From: an uncultured Coriobacteriaceae bacterium
GTDB lineage: Bacteria; Actinomycetota; Coriobacteriia; Coriobacteriales; Coriobacteriaceae
Length of the DNA: 64,000 nt
Assembly: GCA_949298635.1 (NCBI GenBank)
Contig: CASFXG010000015.1
Span: 25,868 to 89,867, forward strand
Direction: 5' to 3'
Positions 24,244 to 34,419 of this stretch are shown here, piece after piece (position 1 is the stretch's first letter; every line of letters starts with the position of its first letter). A program made the position numbers and the translations under genes. The notes below the pieces were generated by a model. It had not been told where the DNA came from, searched no databases, and saw nothing but the letters and a program-made list of their open reading frames with translations.

Positions 24244-27200
24244 ATGCCCAAACGTGAAGATATCAAGCGCATTCTTGTCGTCGGGTCAGGCCCCATCGTG
24301 ATTGGTCAGGCGTGCGAGTTCGATTACTCCGGCGCGCAGGCGTGCAAGGTGTTGAAGGAGGATGGTTACGAGGTCGTCCTGGTGAACTCCAACCCGGCGA
24401 CGATCATGACCGATCCCGGCCTCGCGGATCGCACGTATGTGGAACCGGTCACGCCGGAGTTCATCGAGTCCGTCATCGAGCGCGAGCGCCCCGATGCCCT
24501 GCTGCCCACGCTCGGCGGCCAGACCGGCCTCAACGCGGCCGTGGAGCTCGCGAAGAAAGGCGTGCTCGAGCGCTATGGCGTCGAGATGATCGGCTGCGAT
24601 TTGGCGGCTATCGAGCGCGGCGAGGACCGCAAGCTCTTCAACGAAGCCATGGCAGAGATTGGCCTCGAGGTCGCGCGCTCGGGGTATGCCTATTCCATCG
24701 AGGACGCGCTCGAAATCGCCGGGCGCGTAGGCTACCCGTGCGTGCTGCGCCCGAGCTACACCCTCGGCGGCGCAGGCGGCGGCATCGCCCACAGCGAGCA
24801 GGAGCTTCGCGAGATCGTGCGCCAGGGCCTCGAGCTTTCCCCGGCGGGCGAGGTGCTTGTCGAGGAATCCATTGAAGGCTGGAAAGAATACGAGATGGAG
24901 GTCATGCGCGACCGCGCCGGCAACGGCATCATCGTGTGCTCCATCGAGAATCTCGACCCCATGGGCGTGCACACGGGCGACTCCATCACCGTGGCGCCCG
25001 CGCAGACGCTCTCCGACCTCGAGTACCAGCGGATGCGCGTGGCGTCGCTCGCCATTCTGGAGAAGATCGGCGTCGAGACGGGCGGCTCGAACGTGCAGTT
25101 CGCGGTAAACCCCAAAAACGGTCGCCTCATCGTGATCGAGATGAACCCGCGCGTATCGCGTTCCTCGGCGCTTGCCTCGAAGGCGACGGGCTTCCCCATT
25201 GCCAAGGCGGCGGCGCGTCTCGCTGTGGGCTACACGCTCGACGAGATCGTGAACGACATCACGCGCGTCACGCCTGCATGCTTCGAGCCGGCGATTGACT
25301 ACTGCGTGGTGAAGGTGCCGCGCTTCGCGTTCGAAAAATTCAAGGGCGCCGACTCCACGCTCACCACGCGCATGAAGGCCGTGGGCGAGATCATGGCGAT
25401 CGGCCGCACGTTCGAAGAGGCGTTCGGCAAGGCAGTGCGCTCGCTCGAGGACGGCCGCACGGGTCTGCTCACAGGCGGCGACGACCTTGCAGGGATGACC
25501 GATGCCGAGCTTGCCGAGAGCATCTCGACGCCCACCGAGGATCGCATCTTCTCGGTGGTGGAGGCGCTGCGCCGCAGCTGGGAGACGGCACGCGTCCACG
25601 AACTGTGCGGAATCGACCCGTGGTTCATCGAGCGCATCCGTGACATGGTCGGCGTGCGCATGTGCATCGAGGGGCTGCGCGTCGAGGACATCGATGCGGA
25701 CGCCATGCGGCTCTTGAAGCAGTACGGCGCGAGCGATGCCGAGATCGCCCAGCTCACCGGCAGCGACGAGCGCTTCATGCGGGCATACCGCCACGGTCTG
25801 GGCGTGCTGCCCTGCATGAAGACGGTCGACACCTGCGCCGCGGAGTTCGCGAGCACCACGGAGTACCACTACAAGACCTATGAGGGGCTCGTGCGCGCGG
25901 CTGGTGGCAAAAAGGCATCCGCACCGAACGAGGTCACACCCACCACGAAGCCCAAGGTGATGATCTTGGGCGCCGGCCCCAATCGCATCGGCCAGGGCAT
26001 CGAGTTCGATTACTGCTGCGTGCATGCGAGCTACGCACTCGAGGGGCGCGGGTTCGAGACCATCATGGTGAACTGCAACCCCGAGACGGTCTCGACGGAC
26101 TACGATACGAGTGACCGCCTGTACTTCGAGCCGCTCACCTACGAAGACGTCATGGACATCGTGGACGTGGAGCAGCCGGACGGCGTGGTGGTCACGCTCG
26201 GCGGACAGACGCCGCTCAAGCTCGCCCGCGCGCTCGCAGATGCTGGCGTGCGCATCTTGGGCACGCAGCCCGATGCGATCGACTTGGCCGAAGACCGTGA
26301 GCGCTTCAGCGCTGTCCTCGACGATCTGGGAATTCTCTACCCGGCGGCGGGTGAGGCGCGCAGTTTCGAGGAGGCGTGTCGCGTGGCGGCGCGGATTGGG
26401 TTCCCGCTGCTCGTGCGTCCGAGTTACGTGCTCGGCGGCCGCGGCATGATGATCGCCTACGACGAGGAGCACCTGCGCACCTATATGGCGGAAGCGGTGC
26501 GCATCTCACCCGATTACCCGGTCTACCTCGATCGTTTCCTGGAAGGCGCCATCGAGTGCGACGTCGATGCGCTCTGTGACGGCGACGAAGTCTACATCGG
26601 CGGCATCTTAGAGCACATCGAGGAGGCGGGCATTCACTCGGGCGATTCGGCAACGTGCATCCCGCCGTTCTCCTTCTCCGAGGCGCTCGTGCAGAAGCTG
26701 CGCGACACGACGGCGCGCATCGCGCTCGCGCTCGGCGTGCGCGGCCTCGTGAACGTGCAGTACGCCATCCAAGGCGACACCGTCTACGTGATTGAGGCGA
26801 ATCCGCGCGCGAGCCGCACCGTGCCGTTCATCTCGAAGGCGACGGGCGTGCCGCTCGCGAAGTGCGCGGCGTGCATCATGGCAGGCGAGCGCATCGCGGA
26901 CCTCGGTCTGCCGGCGGACGACCGCGAGCTCGACTGGTTCTGCATGAAGGAAGCCGTCATGCCCTGGGGACGCTTCCCGGGTGCGGACGTAGTGCTGGGC
27001 CCCGAGATGAAGTCGACGGGCGAGGTCATGGGCATCGCAAAGAGCTACCCCGAGGCGTACGCGAAGACGCAGCTCGCCATCAGCTACGAGCTGCCCACGC
27101 CCGATTCTGGCAAGGTGTTCATTTCGGTGAACGACCGAGACAAGCGCAACATCCTCTCGCTCGCGCGCATCCTGCGCTACCTGGGCTTCGAGATCTGCTC

Positions 27201-27528
27201 TACGGAAGGCACGGCGCGCGTGCTCGCCGGCGGCAACGTGCCGTGCGAGGTCGTGCGGAAGTTTAGCGAGGCGCATCCGAACATCGGCGACATGATTGCG
27301 GGTGGGGAGATCGCGTTCATGATCAACACGCCGTTCGGCCAGGAGGCGCGCGGCGACGGCTATCGACTGCGCACCGAGGCGGTGCGCCGCAGCGTGACCT
27401 GCATCACGGCGCTTTCGGCGGCGAACGCCTTCGTGGCGGCGGTGGAGGCGCTCGAGGCGGCGCGCCGCGAGCAGACCGGCGGCCTCGAGGTTATCGCGCT
27501 TCAAGACCTCCCACAGTACGAGGTGTAA
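24244..27528 (+). CDS. carB: Carbamoyl-phosphate synthase large subunit
   Basis: The 1094-residue synthetase has two homologous ATP-grasp halves. The first ([44 protein letters not shown]) makes carboxyphosphate and carbamate; the second ([40 protein letters not shown]) phosphorylates carbamate. A C-terminal MGS-like allosteric domain (about 960-1075, [28 protein letters not shown]) binds effectors. It starts 89 bases after carA with AAAAGGAG before ATG 24244 and is surely cotranscribed. Confidence 0.97.
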   Translation: MPKREDIKRILVVGSGPIVIGQACEFDYSGAQACKVLKEDGYEVVLVNSNPATIMTDPGLADRTYVEPVTPEFIESVIERERPDALLPTLGGQTGLNAAVELAKKGVLERYGVEMIGCDLAAIERGEDRKLFNEAMAEIGLEVARSGYAYSIEDALEIAGRVGYPCVLRPSYTLGGAGGGIAHSEQELREIVRQGLELSPAGEVLVEESIEGWKEYEMEVMRDRAGNGIIVCSIENLDPMGVHTGDSITVAPAQTLSDLEYQRMRVASLAILEKIGVETGGSNVQFAVNPKNGRLIVIEMNPRVSRSSALASKATGFPIAKAAARLAVGYTLDEIVNDITRVTPACFEPAIDYCVVKVPRFAFEKFKGADSTLTTRMKAVGEIMAIGRTFEEAFGKAVRSLEDGRTGLLTGGDDLAGMTDAELAESISTPTEDRIFSVVEALRRSWETARVHELCGIDPWFIERIRDMVGVRMCIEGLRVEDIDADAMRLLKQYGASDAEIAQLTGSDERFMRAYRHGLGVLPCMKTVDTCAAEFASTTEYHYKTYEGLVRAAGGKKASAPNEVTPTTKPKVMILGAGPNRIGQGIEFDYCCVHASYALEGRGFETIMVNCNPETVSTDYDTSDRLYFEPLTYEDVMDIVDVEQPDGVVVTLGGQTPLKLARALADAGVRILGTQPDAIDLAEDRERFSAVLDDLGILYPAAGEARSFEEACRVAARIGFPLLVRPSYVLGGRGMMIAYDEEHLRTYMAEAVRISPDYPVYLDRFLEGAIECDVDALCDGDEVYIGGILEHIEEAGIHSGDSATCIPPFSFSEALVQKLRDTTARIALALGVRGLVNVQYAIQGDTVYVIEANPRASRTVPFISKATGVPLAKCAACIMAGERIADLGLPADDRELDWFCMKEAVMPWGRFPGADVVLGPEMKSTGEVMGIAKSYPEAYAKTQLAISYELPTPDSGKVFISVNDRDKRNILSLARILRYLGFEICSTEGTARVLAGGNVPCEVVRKFSEAHPNIGDMIAGGEIAFMINTPFGQEARGDGYRLRTEAVRRSVTCITALSAANAFVAAVEALEAARREQTGGLEVIALQDLPQYEV

Positions 27529-27565
27529 CGCTATTCCAGGGGTCTTAAGCGCTGCAACCGTCGCC

Positions 27566-29191
27566 TTACCGCCCCTCGAAGAGGTCGATAAGTTCCTGCT
27601 GGCTGTGGATGCCGAGCTTAGCGTAGATGTGACGGGTGTGCGTCTTCACGGTGTTTCGCGAGATGACGAGTCGCTCTTGGATGTATGTGCCGTTTCTGCC
27701 GCGTGCGAGCATGGTGGCGATCTCCTGCTCGCGCGCGGTGAGGTCGTAGTCCCGTGCGAGCATGGTGGTGAGGCTCACTTCGTCGGACGCTTCGGCTTCA
27801 TCGCTCACGTCCCCCTCATCGCTGGTGCCCGCGCTGGTGCCCGCGCCCGCTCCGTCGTCGTCCGAGCCGGCTGCGTGTACGGGATGCTCGGCCACCCTAG
27901 GCCTGCGTGCAGGGGCAATCTCCTGGAAAAAGCGTGTGAAGCTGAAGTTCCGAAGCGCTACAAACACATACACGATGATGACGAGCGCGATCGTTGCCGT
28001 TACGAGCTCCATGGCTTCACCTGGCGCGATGCGCTCGAGCGGCGTTACGAAACCATGCACCGACGCGCCAATAGCGGAACCGCACGAGGAAAGCGCGGAA
28101 CCCGTCGCGGCGAAGATGATGGCGCCAGAGGGGTTGCGCGCACCCATGCACGCAAGGACGGAGAGCATGAAGGCATAAAACGACTGGGAACCAACGGTGA
28201 GCAGGCAAAACGAGAGGTCGCCGGCGGCATTGCCCGCAGGCAGAAAGAGGAAGCCGGCGAGCACGGTGAGGGAGCACCACGCAAAGAGGGTGTCTTCGGT
28301 GAAGGCGCGGCTGTACTTGCCCGCTTCGGCGGGGAGCGTGGTTCCCACGTGCTCATGGGCCTCGGATCGCCCGCCCCTCGGCTCGTCATCCCCTGGGAAG
28401 AGCCTCGTCACCCCCGCAAGGCCAACGAGCAGCACGCCGATGAGCGCATAGTGTACAGGCAAAAGCTGACCGCGCTGCAGGCTCGTCACAAAGCCGAAGG
28501 TCGACTCGAAGAGGAAGATGCAGCCGTACATATGACTGATGAGCGGCACGAACGAGAACGGGTTGGTGACTTCAAGCGCATGGGCGCTCGGTTGCTCGCG
28601 AATCTCTTGCAGCGTGCTGCGGGCGCCCAGGGTGCCTAGCGCAAGAAGCATGAGCTGGCAGATGACGAGTGACGCCAGCGGCGCGGCGAGCGCGATGGGG
28701 CGCAACGCGATCATAGCCAGATAGGAGAGGCCGACGCCTGCACACGCGCAGCCAATGAGCAGGCGTTCGTCCCCAGCTTGCGAAAGCGCGATGATACCGA
28801 CCACCGTTGCCCACGTACGGGCGGCGTTCAGAAGGAGGTCGGCCGTGAGGTACCATGCGACCCCTGCATCGCCCGGGGTCTGCGGCAAACCAGATAACCA
28901 AAGCGCCGTGCCCAGCGCTAAGAGCGCGACCGAAACCAAGCTCGCAGCGGGATGCGCGATGAAGCGCGGACGCCGCTGCGCGAGGAAGGCGAGTGGGATG
29001 AACAGCAAGCCGGAAATAAAGATGGAGATCGTGAGCGGTTGGTTGGGAATCGAGAGAAGCAGGCTGTCGTTTCGAAGCATCGTAGAGAGGGAGATGAGCC
29101 CCACGCATGCTGTCGCGACGGCGGCGTGCGGAAACTTCACGTTGGCCGTGCCGGTTGCGCCGCTTTCTGCCGTGGTGCTTTTCACGCCCAT
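27566..29191 (-). CDS. Membrane-bound LuxR-type regulator
   Basis: The 541-residue protein has an N-terminal half of about ten to twelve transmembrane helices (about 15-410), arranged like a transporter, then an acidic linker and a C-terminal LuxR helix-turn-helix (about 475-541: DYDLTAREQEIATMLARG, LVISRNTVKTHTRHIYAKLG). This architecture is abundant in Coriobacteriia, where such proteins probably sense small molecules at the membrane and control neighbouring genes. It is convergent with carB and divergent from the M20 amidohydrolase/YfcC pair at 29487, its most likely target. GAGGAGGGC precedes ATG 29191. Confidence 0.9.
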   Translation of the reverse strand: MGVKSTTAESGATGTANVKFPHAAVATACVGLISLSTMLRNDSLLLSIPNQPLTISIFISGLLFIPLAFLAQRRPRFIAHPAASLVSVALLALGTALWLSGLPQTPGDAGVAWYLTADLLLNAARTWATVVGIIALSQAGDERLLIGCACAGVGLSYLAMIALRPIALAAPLASLVICQLMLLALGTLGARSTLQEIREQPSAHALEVTNPFSFVPLISHMYGCIFLFESTFGFVTSLQRGQLLPVHYALIGVLLVGLAGVTRLFPGDDEPRGGRSEAHEHVGTTLPAEAGKYSRAFTEDTLFAWCSLTVLAGFLFLPAGNAAGDLSFCLLTVGSQSFYAFMLSVLACMGARNPSGAIIFAATGSALSSCGSAIGASVHGFVTPLERIAPGEAMELVTATIALVIIVYVFVALRNFSFTRFFQEIAPARRPRVAEHPVHAAGSDDDGAGAGTSAGTSDEGDVSDEAEASDEVSLTTMLARDYDLTAREQEIATMLARGRNGTYIQERLVISRNTVKTHTRHIYAKLGIHSQQELIDLFEGR

Positions 29192-29486
29192 GCAAGCCCT
29201 CCTCTCTGCCGCCTGCGGGCTAACCCATGCCGCCCGCCCTCACACCCAGGGGGTGATTTTGCAGGTCAAGGCCATTAAATCTTATGTGCGCGACAGAAAT
29301 GCCGTGCGCAAAGCATACCATGGTCACAGCCGGCGCGACGAGCTTTCTTGGCGCTCCGCGTAGCGAAAGAGGAGTCGCTATGCGGGGTGGCATACCGCGC
29401 TTATGGTTCGGGTGTCGGCTTAGTGCAAAACAACCCCGGGGGTTGTGGATGGGGTTTGAACGTTTGACGAGTAGATGGGAGCATGC
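29192..29486. promoter_or_regulatory. Divergent control region of LuxR regulator and amidohydrolase genes
   Basis: The 295-base gap contains two decayed CCCCAGGGG-type palindromes, ACACCCAGGGGGTGATTTTG (29242 onward) and ACAACCCCGGGGGTTGT (about 29430-29447). The second is a clean dyad just before the amidohydrolase start and might be an operator. No clear -35/-10 pair was found. Confidence 0.4.
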
Positions 29487-30683
29487 ATGCAGCAAATCAT
29501 CGAAGAGGCCAAGGCGCTCCAAGAGCGCATCGTCGAGGATCGTCGGTGGCTTCACCAGCATCCGGAACTCGGGTTCGAGCTGCCCGAAACCGTCGCCTAC
29601 GTGCGCGGCAGGCTCGAGGACATGGGCTATGAGGTTACGGAACCCTGCGAGGGCGGCTTGCTCACGCAGATCGGCGATCCCGTTGCGGGTTCCTGCGTGC
29701 TTCTGCGCGCCGACATGGATGCGCTGCCGGTAGTGGAGGAGACGGGACTCGCCTTCGCCTCCACGAACGGCAACATGCACGCGTGCGGTCATGACACCCA
29801 CACCGCCATGCTGCTGGGCGCGGCGCAGATCCTGAAGAACCACGAGTCTGAGCTCAAGGGTTGCGTCAAGCTGCTGTTCCAGCCCGACGAAGAGGGCTGC
29901 GCGCCGGTGGACACCACGGGTGGCGACGAGGTGCTTGCGGCCGGCGTGCTCGAGGATCCCAAGGTCGATGCCGTCGCATCGCTCCACATCATGACGCCGG
30001 ACTTCGCCTCTGGTGCCGTGGTGACGCGTCCGGGCACTATCTTCTCGTCCATCGACGACATCGACATCCAGATTCAAGGCCGCGGCGCCCATGGCTCCAC
30101 GCCGAACATGGGCATCGACCCCATCAATATCGCCTGCCATATCTATCAGGGCGTTCAGAATTACATCGCCCGCGAGCTCGATCCCACGCAGGTGTGCGTG
30201 GCCACGTTCGGCAAGATCGAGGCCGGCCGCGCCGCGAACGTGATCCCCGATACCGCGCACATGCTCGGCACGCTGCGCACGCAGTCCGCCGAGGTGCGCA
30301 GCCGCTTCAAGAAGCGCGTGACGGCCATGTGCGAGGATATCGCGCATGCCTTCGGCGGCACAGCGACCGTTCAGTTCCTGCGCGGCGTGCCCAACACCTA
30401 CAACGACCCCGCGCTCACCGAGGAGCTCGTGGGGTACGCGACCGAGCTTTTCGGCCAGGACATGGTACAGGAGATGGAGAAGCCCTTCCCCGGTACGGAC
30501 GACCTCGCCGTGCTCTCGCAAGCCTGCCCCACCACGTACTTCGTGCTCGGTGCGCCGGTCGAGGGCACCACGGACTGCGGTATGCATCATCCCGGCGTGC
30601 AGTTCGACGAGGGCGTGTTCTGGCGCGGTACGGCGCTTTTGGCGAATAGTGCCCTCGAGTATCTGAACGCCCGCGCTTCGTAG
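29487..30683 (+). CDS. M20-family amidohydrolase (peptidase M20D, HipO/AbgB-like)
   Basis: The 398-residue metal-dependent hydrolase cleaves N-acyl amino acids or similar amides. Metal ligands are visible in MHACGHDTHTAMLLG, LFQPDEEG (catalytic Glu pair), the His in ASLHIMTPDF and the C-terminal DCGMHHPGVQFDE; WLHQHPELGFELPET opens the protein. The dimerisation domain contains GRGAHGSTPNMGIDP. ATG 29487 has GGGAG upstream; ATG 29475 is an in-frame alternative. The carrier gene 48 bases downstream suggests uptake and hydrolysis of an acylated amino acid or dipeptide. Confidence 0.9.
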   Translation: MQQIIEEAKALQERIVEDRRWLHQHPELGFELPETVAYVRGRLEDMGYEVTEPCEGGLLTQIGDPVAGSCVLLRADMDALPVVEETGLAFASTNGNMHACGHDTHTAMLLGAAQILKNHESELKGCVKLLFQPDEEGCAPVDTTGGDEVLAAGVLEDPKVDAVASLHIMTPDFASGAVVTRPGTIFSSIDDIDIQIQGRGAHGSTPNMGIDPINIACHIYQGVQNYIARELDPTQVCVATFGKIEAGRAANVIPDTAHMLGTLRTQSAEVRSRFKKRVTAMCEDIAHAFGGTATVQFLRGVPNTYNDPALTEELVGYATELFGQDMVQEMEKPFPGTDDLAVLSQACPTTYFVLGAPVEGTTDCGMHHPGVQFDEGVFWRGTALLANSALEYLNARAS

Positions 30684-30731
30684 CTCGAGCGCACTATGCA
30701 GTGAATAGCCAGGTAGAAGGAAAGGACTCCC

Positions 30732-32195
30732 ATGGCAGAGGCAACTAAGAAGAAAAAGAAGCGGGGCATGCCCAATTCGTTCACGATCCTCTTCATCTGC
30801 CTCATCGCGGTCGCCGCGGTGACGTGGATCGTGAGCATGTTCTCGCCCGATGTTACGCCCGCTACCCTTGCCGACATCACGACAGCGCCCTTCCTGGGCT
30901 TCTCGAGCGCGCTTCAGGTCTGCGTGTTCGTTATGGTGCTGGGCGGTTTTCTCGCCATCGTGAACAAGACGGGCGCGCTCGATGCCGGCATCGCGGTGCT
31001 CGTGCGCAAGCTCGGCGACCGCGATACGCTGCTCATCCCCGTGATGATGATCCTGTTTGGCATCTGCGGCTCGACATACGGCATGATGGAGGAGACGGTT
31101 CCGTTCTACATCCTCCTCGCTTCCGTGACGTTCGCGATGGGTTTCGACACCATGGTGGGCTCGCTCATCGTGCTGCTGGGCGCCGGCCTTGGATGCCTGG
31201 GCTCTACGGTGAACCCGTTCTCGGTGGGCGTGGCGACGGCCGCCCTCACCGACATGGGCATCGCGGTGAACCAGGGTCTCGTTATCGCGCTCGGTTTCGT
31301 GCTTTTCATCGTGAGCGAGCTCATGGGCATCATCTTCGTCATGCGCTACGCCAAGAAGGTCAAGGCGGATCGTTCGAATTCGATCATGCCGCCCGAGCAG
31401 CTCGCTGCGGCAGAGGCCGAATATGGCGAGAAGGACGGCGCGATGAGCGAAGGTGAGCCCAAGGTGACTGGCACGCAGAAGGCGGTGCTCGCGCTCTTCG
31501 CCCTCTCCTTCGTGGTGATGATCGTTTCCTTCGTGCCGTGGGAGAGCTTCGGCGTGAACATCTTTGCCCTGGGTGGCACGGCCGACGATCCCTCCACCGC
31601 ATGGAGCGCCATCCTCACCGGATTGCCGCTTGGCCAGTGGTACTTCACCGAGGTGGGAGTCTGGTTCTTCCTCATGGCGATCGTGATTGGCATCATCGCC
31701 AAGATGGACGACAACGAGCTTGTCGGTACGTTTATCGGCGGTGCGGCCGACATGGTTTCCACCGCGCTCGTCATCGCCGTGGCGCGCGGTATCTCGGTGC
31801 TCATGGCTGCAACCGGCCTCGACCTGTGGGTGCTCAGCACCGCGGCGGCTGCTCTCGAGGGCGTCTCGGCCGCGATCTTCGCTCCCGCGAGCTATGCGCT
31901 CTACTACGTCCTTTCGTTCCTCATCCCGTCGAGCTCCGGCATGGCGACGATGTCCATGCCCATCATGGGTCCCTTGGCCGACAACCTGGGCTTCTCCGTC
32001 GAGGCCATGATCATGATCTACGTGGCGGCGCACGGCGTGGTGGTGCTCTTCGCCCCCACCAACGGCGTGATCATCGCCGGCCTCGAGCTTGCGAAGACGA
32101 GCTACGCGACGTTCATGAAGCTCTGCGCGAAGTTCTTCGTGGTGCTTACGGTCGCCATCGGCGTGGTGCTCACCGCGATGATGCTCCTGCTGTGA
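30732..32195 (+). CDS. YfcC-family carboxylate/amino acid transporter
   Basis: The 487-residue protein has a basic N-terminus (ATKKKKKRGMPN) and about twelve transmembrane helices. FGICGSTYGMMEETVPFYIL, GLGCLGSTVNPFSVGVATAA and LIPSSSGMATMSMPIMGPLA are hallmarks of the YfcC/DcuC-like superfamily, some members of which are annotated as basic amino acid antiporters. It is cotranscribed with the M20 hydrolase and presumably imports its substrate or exports a product. Confidence 0.88.
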   Translation: MAEATKKKKKRGMPNSFTILFICLIAVAAVTWIVSMFSPDVTPATLADITTAPFLGFSSALQVCVFVMVLGGFLAIVNKTGALDAGIAVLVRKLGDRDTLLIPVMMILFGICGSTYGMMEETVPFYILLASVTFAMGFDTMVGSLIVLLGAGLGCLGSTVNPFSVGVATAALTDMGIAVNQGLVIALGFVLFIVSELMGIIFVMRYAKKVKADRSNSIMPPEQLAAAEAEYGEKDGAMSEGEPKVTGTQKAVLALFALSFVVMIVSFVPWESFGVNIFALGGTADDPSTAWSAILTGLPLGQWYFTEVGVWFFLMAIVIGIIAKMDDNELVGTFIGGAADMVSTALVIAVARGISVLMAATGLDLWVLSTAAAALEGVSAAIFAPASYALYYVLSFLIPSSSGMATMSMPIMGPLADNLGFSVEAMIMIYVAAHGVVVLFAPTNGVIIAGLELAKTSYATFMKLCAKFFVVLTVAIGVVLTAMMLLL

Positions 32196-32297
32196 CCCAA
32201 AAAGGGACAGGTGCATTTTGGGACATGGGGGCAGGGGCTGTGCGGCTCCTGCCCCTTTTGCGTGGATGTCAAAAAGCCCCTGGGGTTATTTTGCATT
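32196..32297 (+). repeat. REP-like element, terminator and half palindrome after the YfcC gene
   Basis: GGGACAGGTGCATTTTGGGA (32203 onward) begins right after the TGA stop, which is itself part of the element consensus (TGACCCAA...). A GGGGCAGG/CCTGCCCC stem with TTTT (32227-32258) then forms an intrinsic terminator, followed by a CCCCTGGGG-type half palindrome at 32268-32297. The same pair of motifs recurs at 42705-42798 and 48601-48809. Confidence 0.75.
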
Positions 32298-32444
32298 CCC
32301 AAACCTAAGAATTGCTTACCTGCGTATTTGTTTTACTGCCGGCGGGATATACTCCCACCGTACTCATAAAACAGCAGTACATCGTATTCTTTACTGTGAG
32401 CAGCTGGATTCGACAGGATCGTGAGACGAAGGAGGCGCTGGGCT

Positions 32445-32837
32445 TTGGCGCGTGGCGTACGATACGATGACGATGTGCGTCGTCGGGCGGCCGAGCTCTT
32501 CGAGGCGGGGGCGGGACATCGCCTTGTGGCAGCGGCACTCGAAATCCCCGACGCCACCGCGCGCCAATGGTCGCGGGCGTTCTCGGCGGGAGGGGCGGAT
32601 GCGGTCCTTGGCGGAGGCAGCCGCCGTATGACCTACGACCTGGAGACGAAGCTCGATGCCGTGCATGACCACCTCGACCGCGGCAAATCGATCCGCGAGG
32701 TCATGGTGAAATACCACATCACCAGCGAGTCTTCGATCAAGTCCTGGTGCAAGGCGTATCGATGCGAGGGTGCCGAGGCGCTCGAGCCGAAGCGGCGAGG
32801 TCGTCCGCCGAAGGGCGAGGCGGACGTACGCGCGTGA
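32445..32837 (+). CDS. Orphan helix-turn-helix protein resembling IS3/IS150 OrfA
   Basis: The 130-residue basic protein has two helix-turn-helix segments: YDDDVRRRAAELFEAGAGHR with PDATARQWSRAF, and LETKLDAVHDHLDRGKSIRE with KYHITSESSIKSWCKAY, ending with an AT-hook-like RRGRPPKGEADVRA. This double-HTH plan is that of the DNA-binding OrfA of IS3-group (IS150 type) elements. No OrfB integrase frame or terminal repeats follow, so it is a solitary remnant or a domesticated regulator. TTG 32445 is chosen because AAGGAGG (32429-32435) lies nine bases upstream; GTG 32421 would place that site inside the gene. Confidence 0.7.
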   Translation: MARGVRYDDDVRRRAAELFEAGAGHRLVAAALEIPDATARQWSRAFSAGGADAVLGGGSRRMTYDLETKLDAVHDHLDRGKSIREVMVKYHITSESSIKSWCKAYRCEGAEALEPKRRGRPPKGEADVRA

Positions 32838-32844
32838 TGCGAAC

Positions 32845-32873
32845 TTGAACTTCATATGATACTCATTTAATAG
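32845..32873 (+). promoter_or_regulatory. Promoter of the flavoprotein gene
   Basis: TTGAAC (32845-32850) and TAATAG (32868-32873) are 17 bases apart in a short AT-rich patch, about 100 bases before ATG 32977. A leader of roughly 95 bases would result; I do not recognise a riboswitch in it. Confidence 0.5.
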
Positions 32874-32976
32874 CATAACTCTCACCAGCGCAACGTGCTA
32901 CCATGAGCTGCAGTTATGGGAGAACGCGGCAACCTGCATCTGGCTCCGCCGCGCCCAAGCACGAGAAGGGATACAC

Positions 32977-34161
32977 ATGCTCAACGCGATTGAGATTTCA
33001 CCGAAGGTCTGGTGGGTCGGTGGCCTCGACTGGAACGAGCGCCAGTTCCACGGCTACACCACCGAGCGCGGCATCACCTACAACGCCTACCTCATCATGG
33101 ACGAGACCGTGACGCTCATCGACACGGCGAAGTCGACGTTCACCGACGAGTTCGTGCAGCGCATCTCGCAGGTCGTCGATCCCACGCAGATCGAGCTCGT
33201 CGTGACGAACCACGTGGAGATGGACCACTCCGGAAGCCTCCCCGCGATTCACCGCCTCGCGCCGAACGCCCGCATTGTGGCGAGCGCCCCGGCCGGCGTG
33301 AACGAGATCCGCGCGCACTACGGCATCGAGGTCGAAGGCGTGAAGACCGGCGACTCCATCTGCATTGGCGAGCGCACGCTCCACTTCGTGCAGACGCCCA
33401 TGGTGCACTGGCCGGATAACATGGTCACGTGGTGCCCGGAGGACGGTATCCTCTTCTCGAACGACGCCTTCGGCCAACACCTCGCCACCACGAAGCGCTT
33501 CGACGACGAGAACGACCTCTGCGAGGTGTTCAAGCAGGCGAAGAAGTACTACGCGAACATCGTGTGGCCCTATGGTGTCCAGGTGCAGAAGGCTATGGCG
33601 GCGCTCGGCGGCCTCGACATTCGCCTCATCGCCCCCTCGCACGGCGTGATCTGGCGTAGCCACATCTCAGAGATTCTCGAGAAGTACCAGGCGTGGAGCA
33701 CGTACCAGACCGAGGAGAAGGCCGTCGTGGTGTTCGACTCCATGTGGCACTCCACCGAGAAGATGGCGCGCGAGATCTGCGACGCGTTCATCAAGGAGGG
33801 CGTGACGGCGCAGCTCATCGACGTGAAGACCACGCATATCTCCGACATCATGCTGTACCTCTGCGACGCGCGCTACGTGGCGTGCGGCTCGCCCACGCTG
33901 AACTCGAACATGATGCCCACCATGGCGAGCTTCCTTACGTACCTGCGTGGCCTCTCGCCCAAGAACGACCAGCGTATCGGCATCGCGTTCGGCTCCTACG
34001 GCTGGGCGCCGCTTGGTCCCAAGCAGGTGTATGCCGAGATGGAGAACATGAAGTTCAACATGGCGGTGCCTGTGGTCGCTCAGCAGTGGATCCCCTCCGA
34101 AGAGAACCTCGCCGAGCTGCAGGCCACCGTGGCGAAGATCGTCGAGGATGCCCGCGCGTAG
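32977..34161 (+). CDS. fprA: A-type flavoprotein (flavodiiron protein)
   Basis: The 394-residue cytoplasmic protein reduces oxygen to water or nitric oxide to nitrous oxide and protects anaerobes. The metallo-beta-lactamase-like domain (about 1-250) carries the di-iron motif NHVEMDHSG (about residues 78-86) and later ligands including SNDAFGQH and PSHGVIWR. The flavodoxin domain (about 255-394) opens VVVFDSMWHSTEKMAREICD, the FMN phosphate loop, and has FGSYGWAPLGPKQVY. There is no C-terminal rubredoxin domain, so a separate donor is needed. It is monocistronic, with GAAGGG before the ATG. Confidence 0.95.
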   Translation: MLNAIEISPKVWWVGGLDWNERQFHGYTTERGITYNAYLIMDETVTLIDTAKSTFTDEFVQRISQVVDPTQIELVVTNHVEMDHSGSLPAIHRLAPNARIVASAPAGVNEIRAHYGIEVEGVKTGDSICIGERTLHFVQTPMVHWPDNMVTWCPEDGILFSNDAFGQHLATTKRFDDENDLCEVFKQAKKYYANIVWPYGVQVQKAMAALGGLDIRLIAPSHGVIWRSHISEILEKYQAWSTYQTEEKAVVVFDSMWHSTEKMAREICDAFIKEGVTAQLIDVKTTHISDIMLYLCDARYVACGSPTLNSNMMPTMASFLTYLRGLSPKNDQRIGIAFGSYGWAPLGPKQVYAEMENMKFNMAVPVVAQQWIPSEENLAELQATVAKIVEDARA

Positions 34162-34191
34162 CCTCCCGTACCAGTACAGGTGATGTAGAAC

Positions 34192-34235
34192 GACCGTTGC
34201 AGGCGGCCTCTCCGGCTCCTGCAACGGTCTTTTTG
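34192..34235 (+). terminator. Terminator of the flavoprotein gene
   Basis: The 12-bp stem GACCGTTGCAGG/CCTGCAACGGTC (34192-34203/34218-34229) is followed by six T residues: a textbook intrinsic terminator. Confidence 0.88.
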
Positions 34236-34419
34236 CAACATGCGGCCGCGATTGGGGGCTCTGCCCCGGCGTGGTGCCGGAATCAATGTGGATGAAACGG
34301 CCGTTCACGGCCGATTATCGACCGTACACCGTGTGATTTCGCTACAATAGGTAGAAGTTTGGAGTTGTGTGGAGACGCCCCGAGCTACAACTTGATCACC
34401 TCGATAGAGGAGGAGACGC
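34236..34419 (+). promoter_or_regulatory. Leader and promoter region of the hydrogenase operon
   Basis: The gap before the hydrogenase genes contains CGGCCGTTCACGGCCG-like short repeats and a TACAAT (34343-34348) that would suit a -10 element. I see no good -35 at 16-18 bases, so activation by a regulator is possible. AGGAGGAG precedes the ATG at 34420. Confidence 0.4.

Noticed and set aside
32445..32837. A complete insertion sequence
   Set aside because: There is no OrfB integrase frame, no terminal inverted repeats and no target-site duplication around the gene.
32874..32976. Riboswitch in the flavoprotein leader
   Set aside because: The leader has some GC-rich pairing potential but matches no riboswitch consensus I know.
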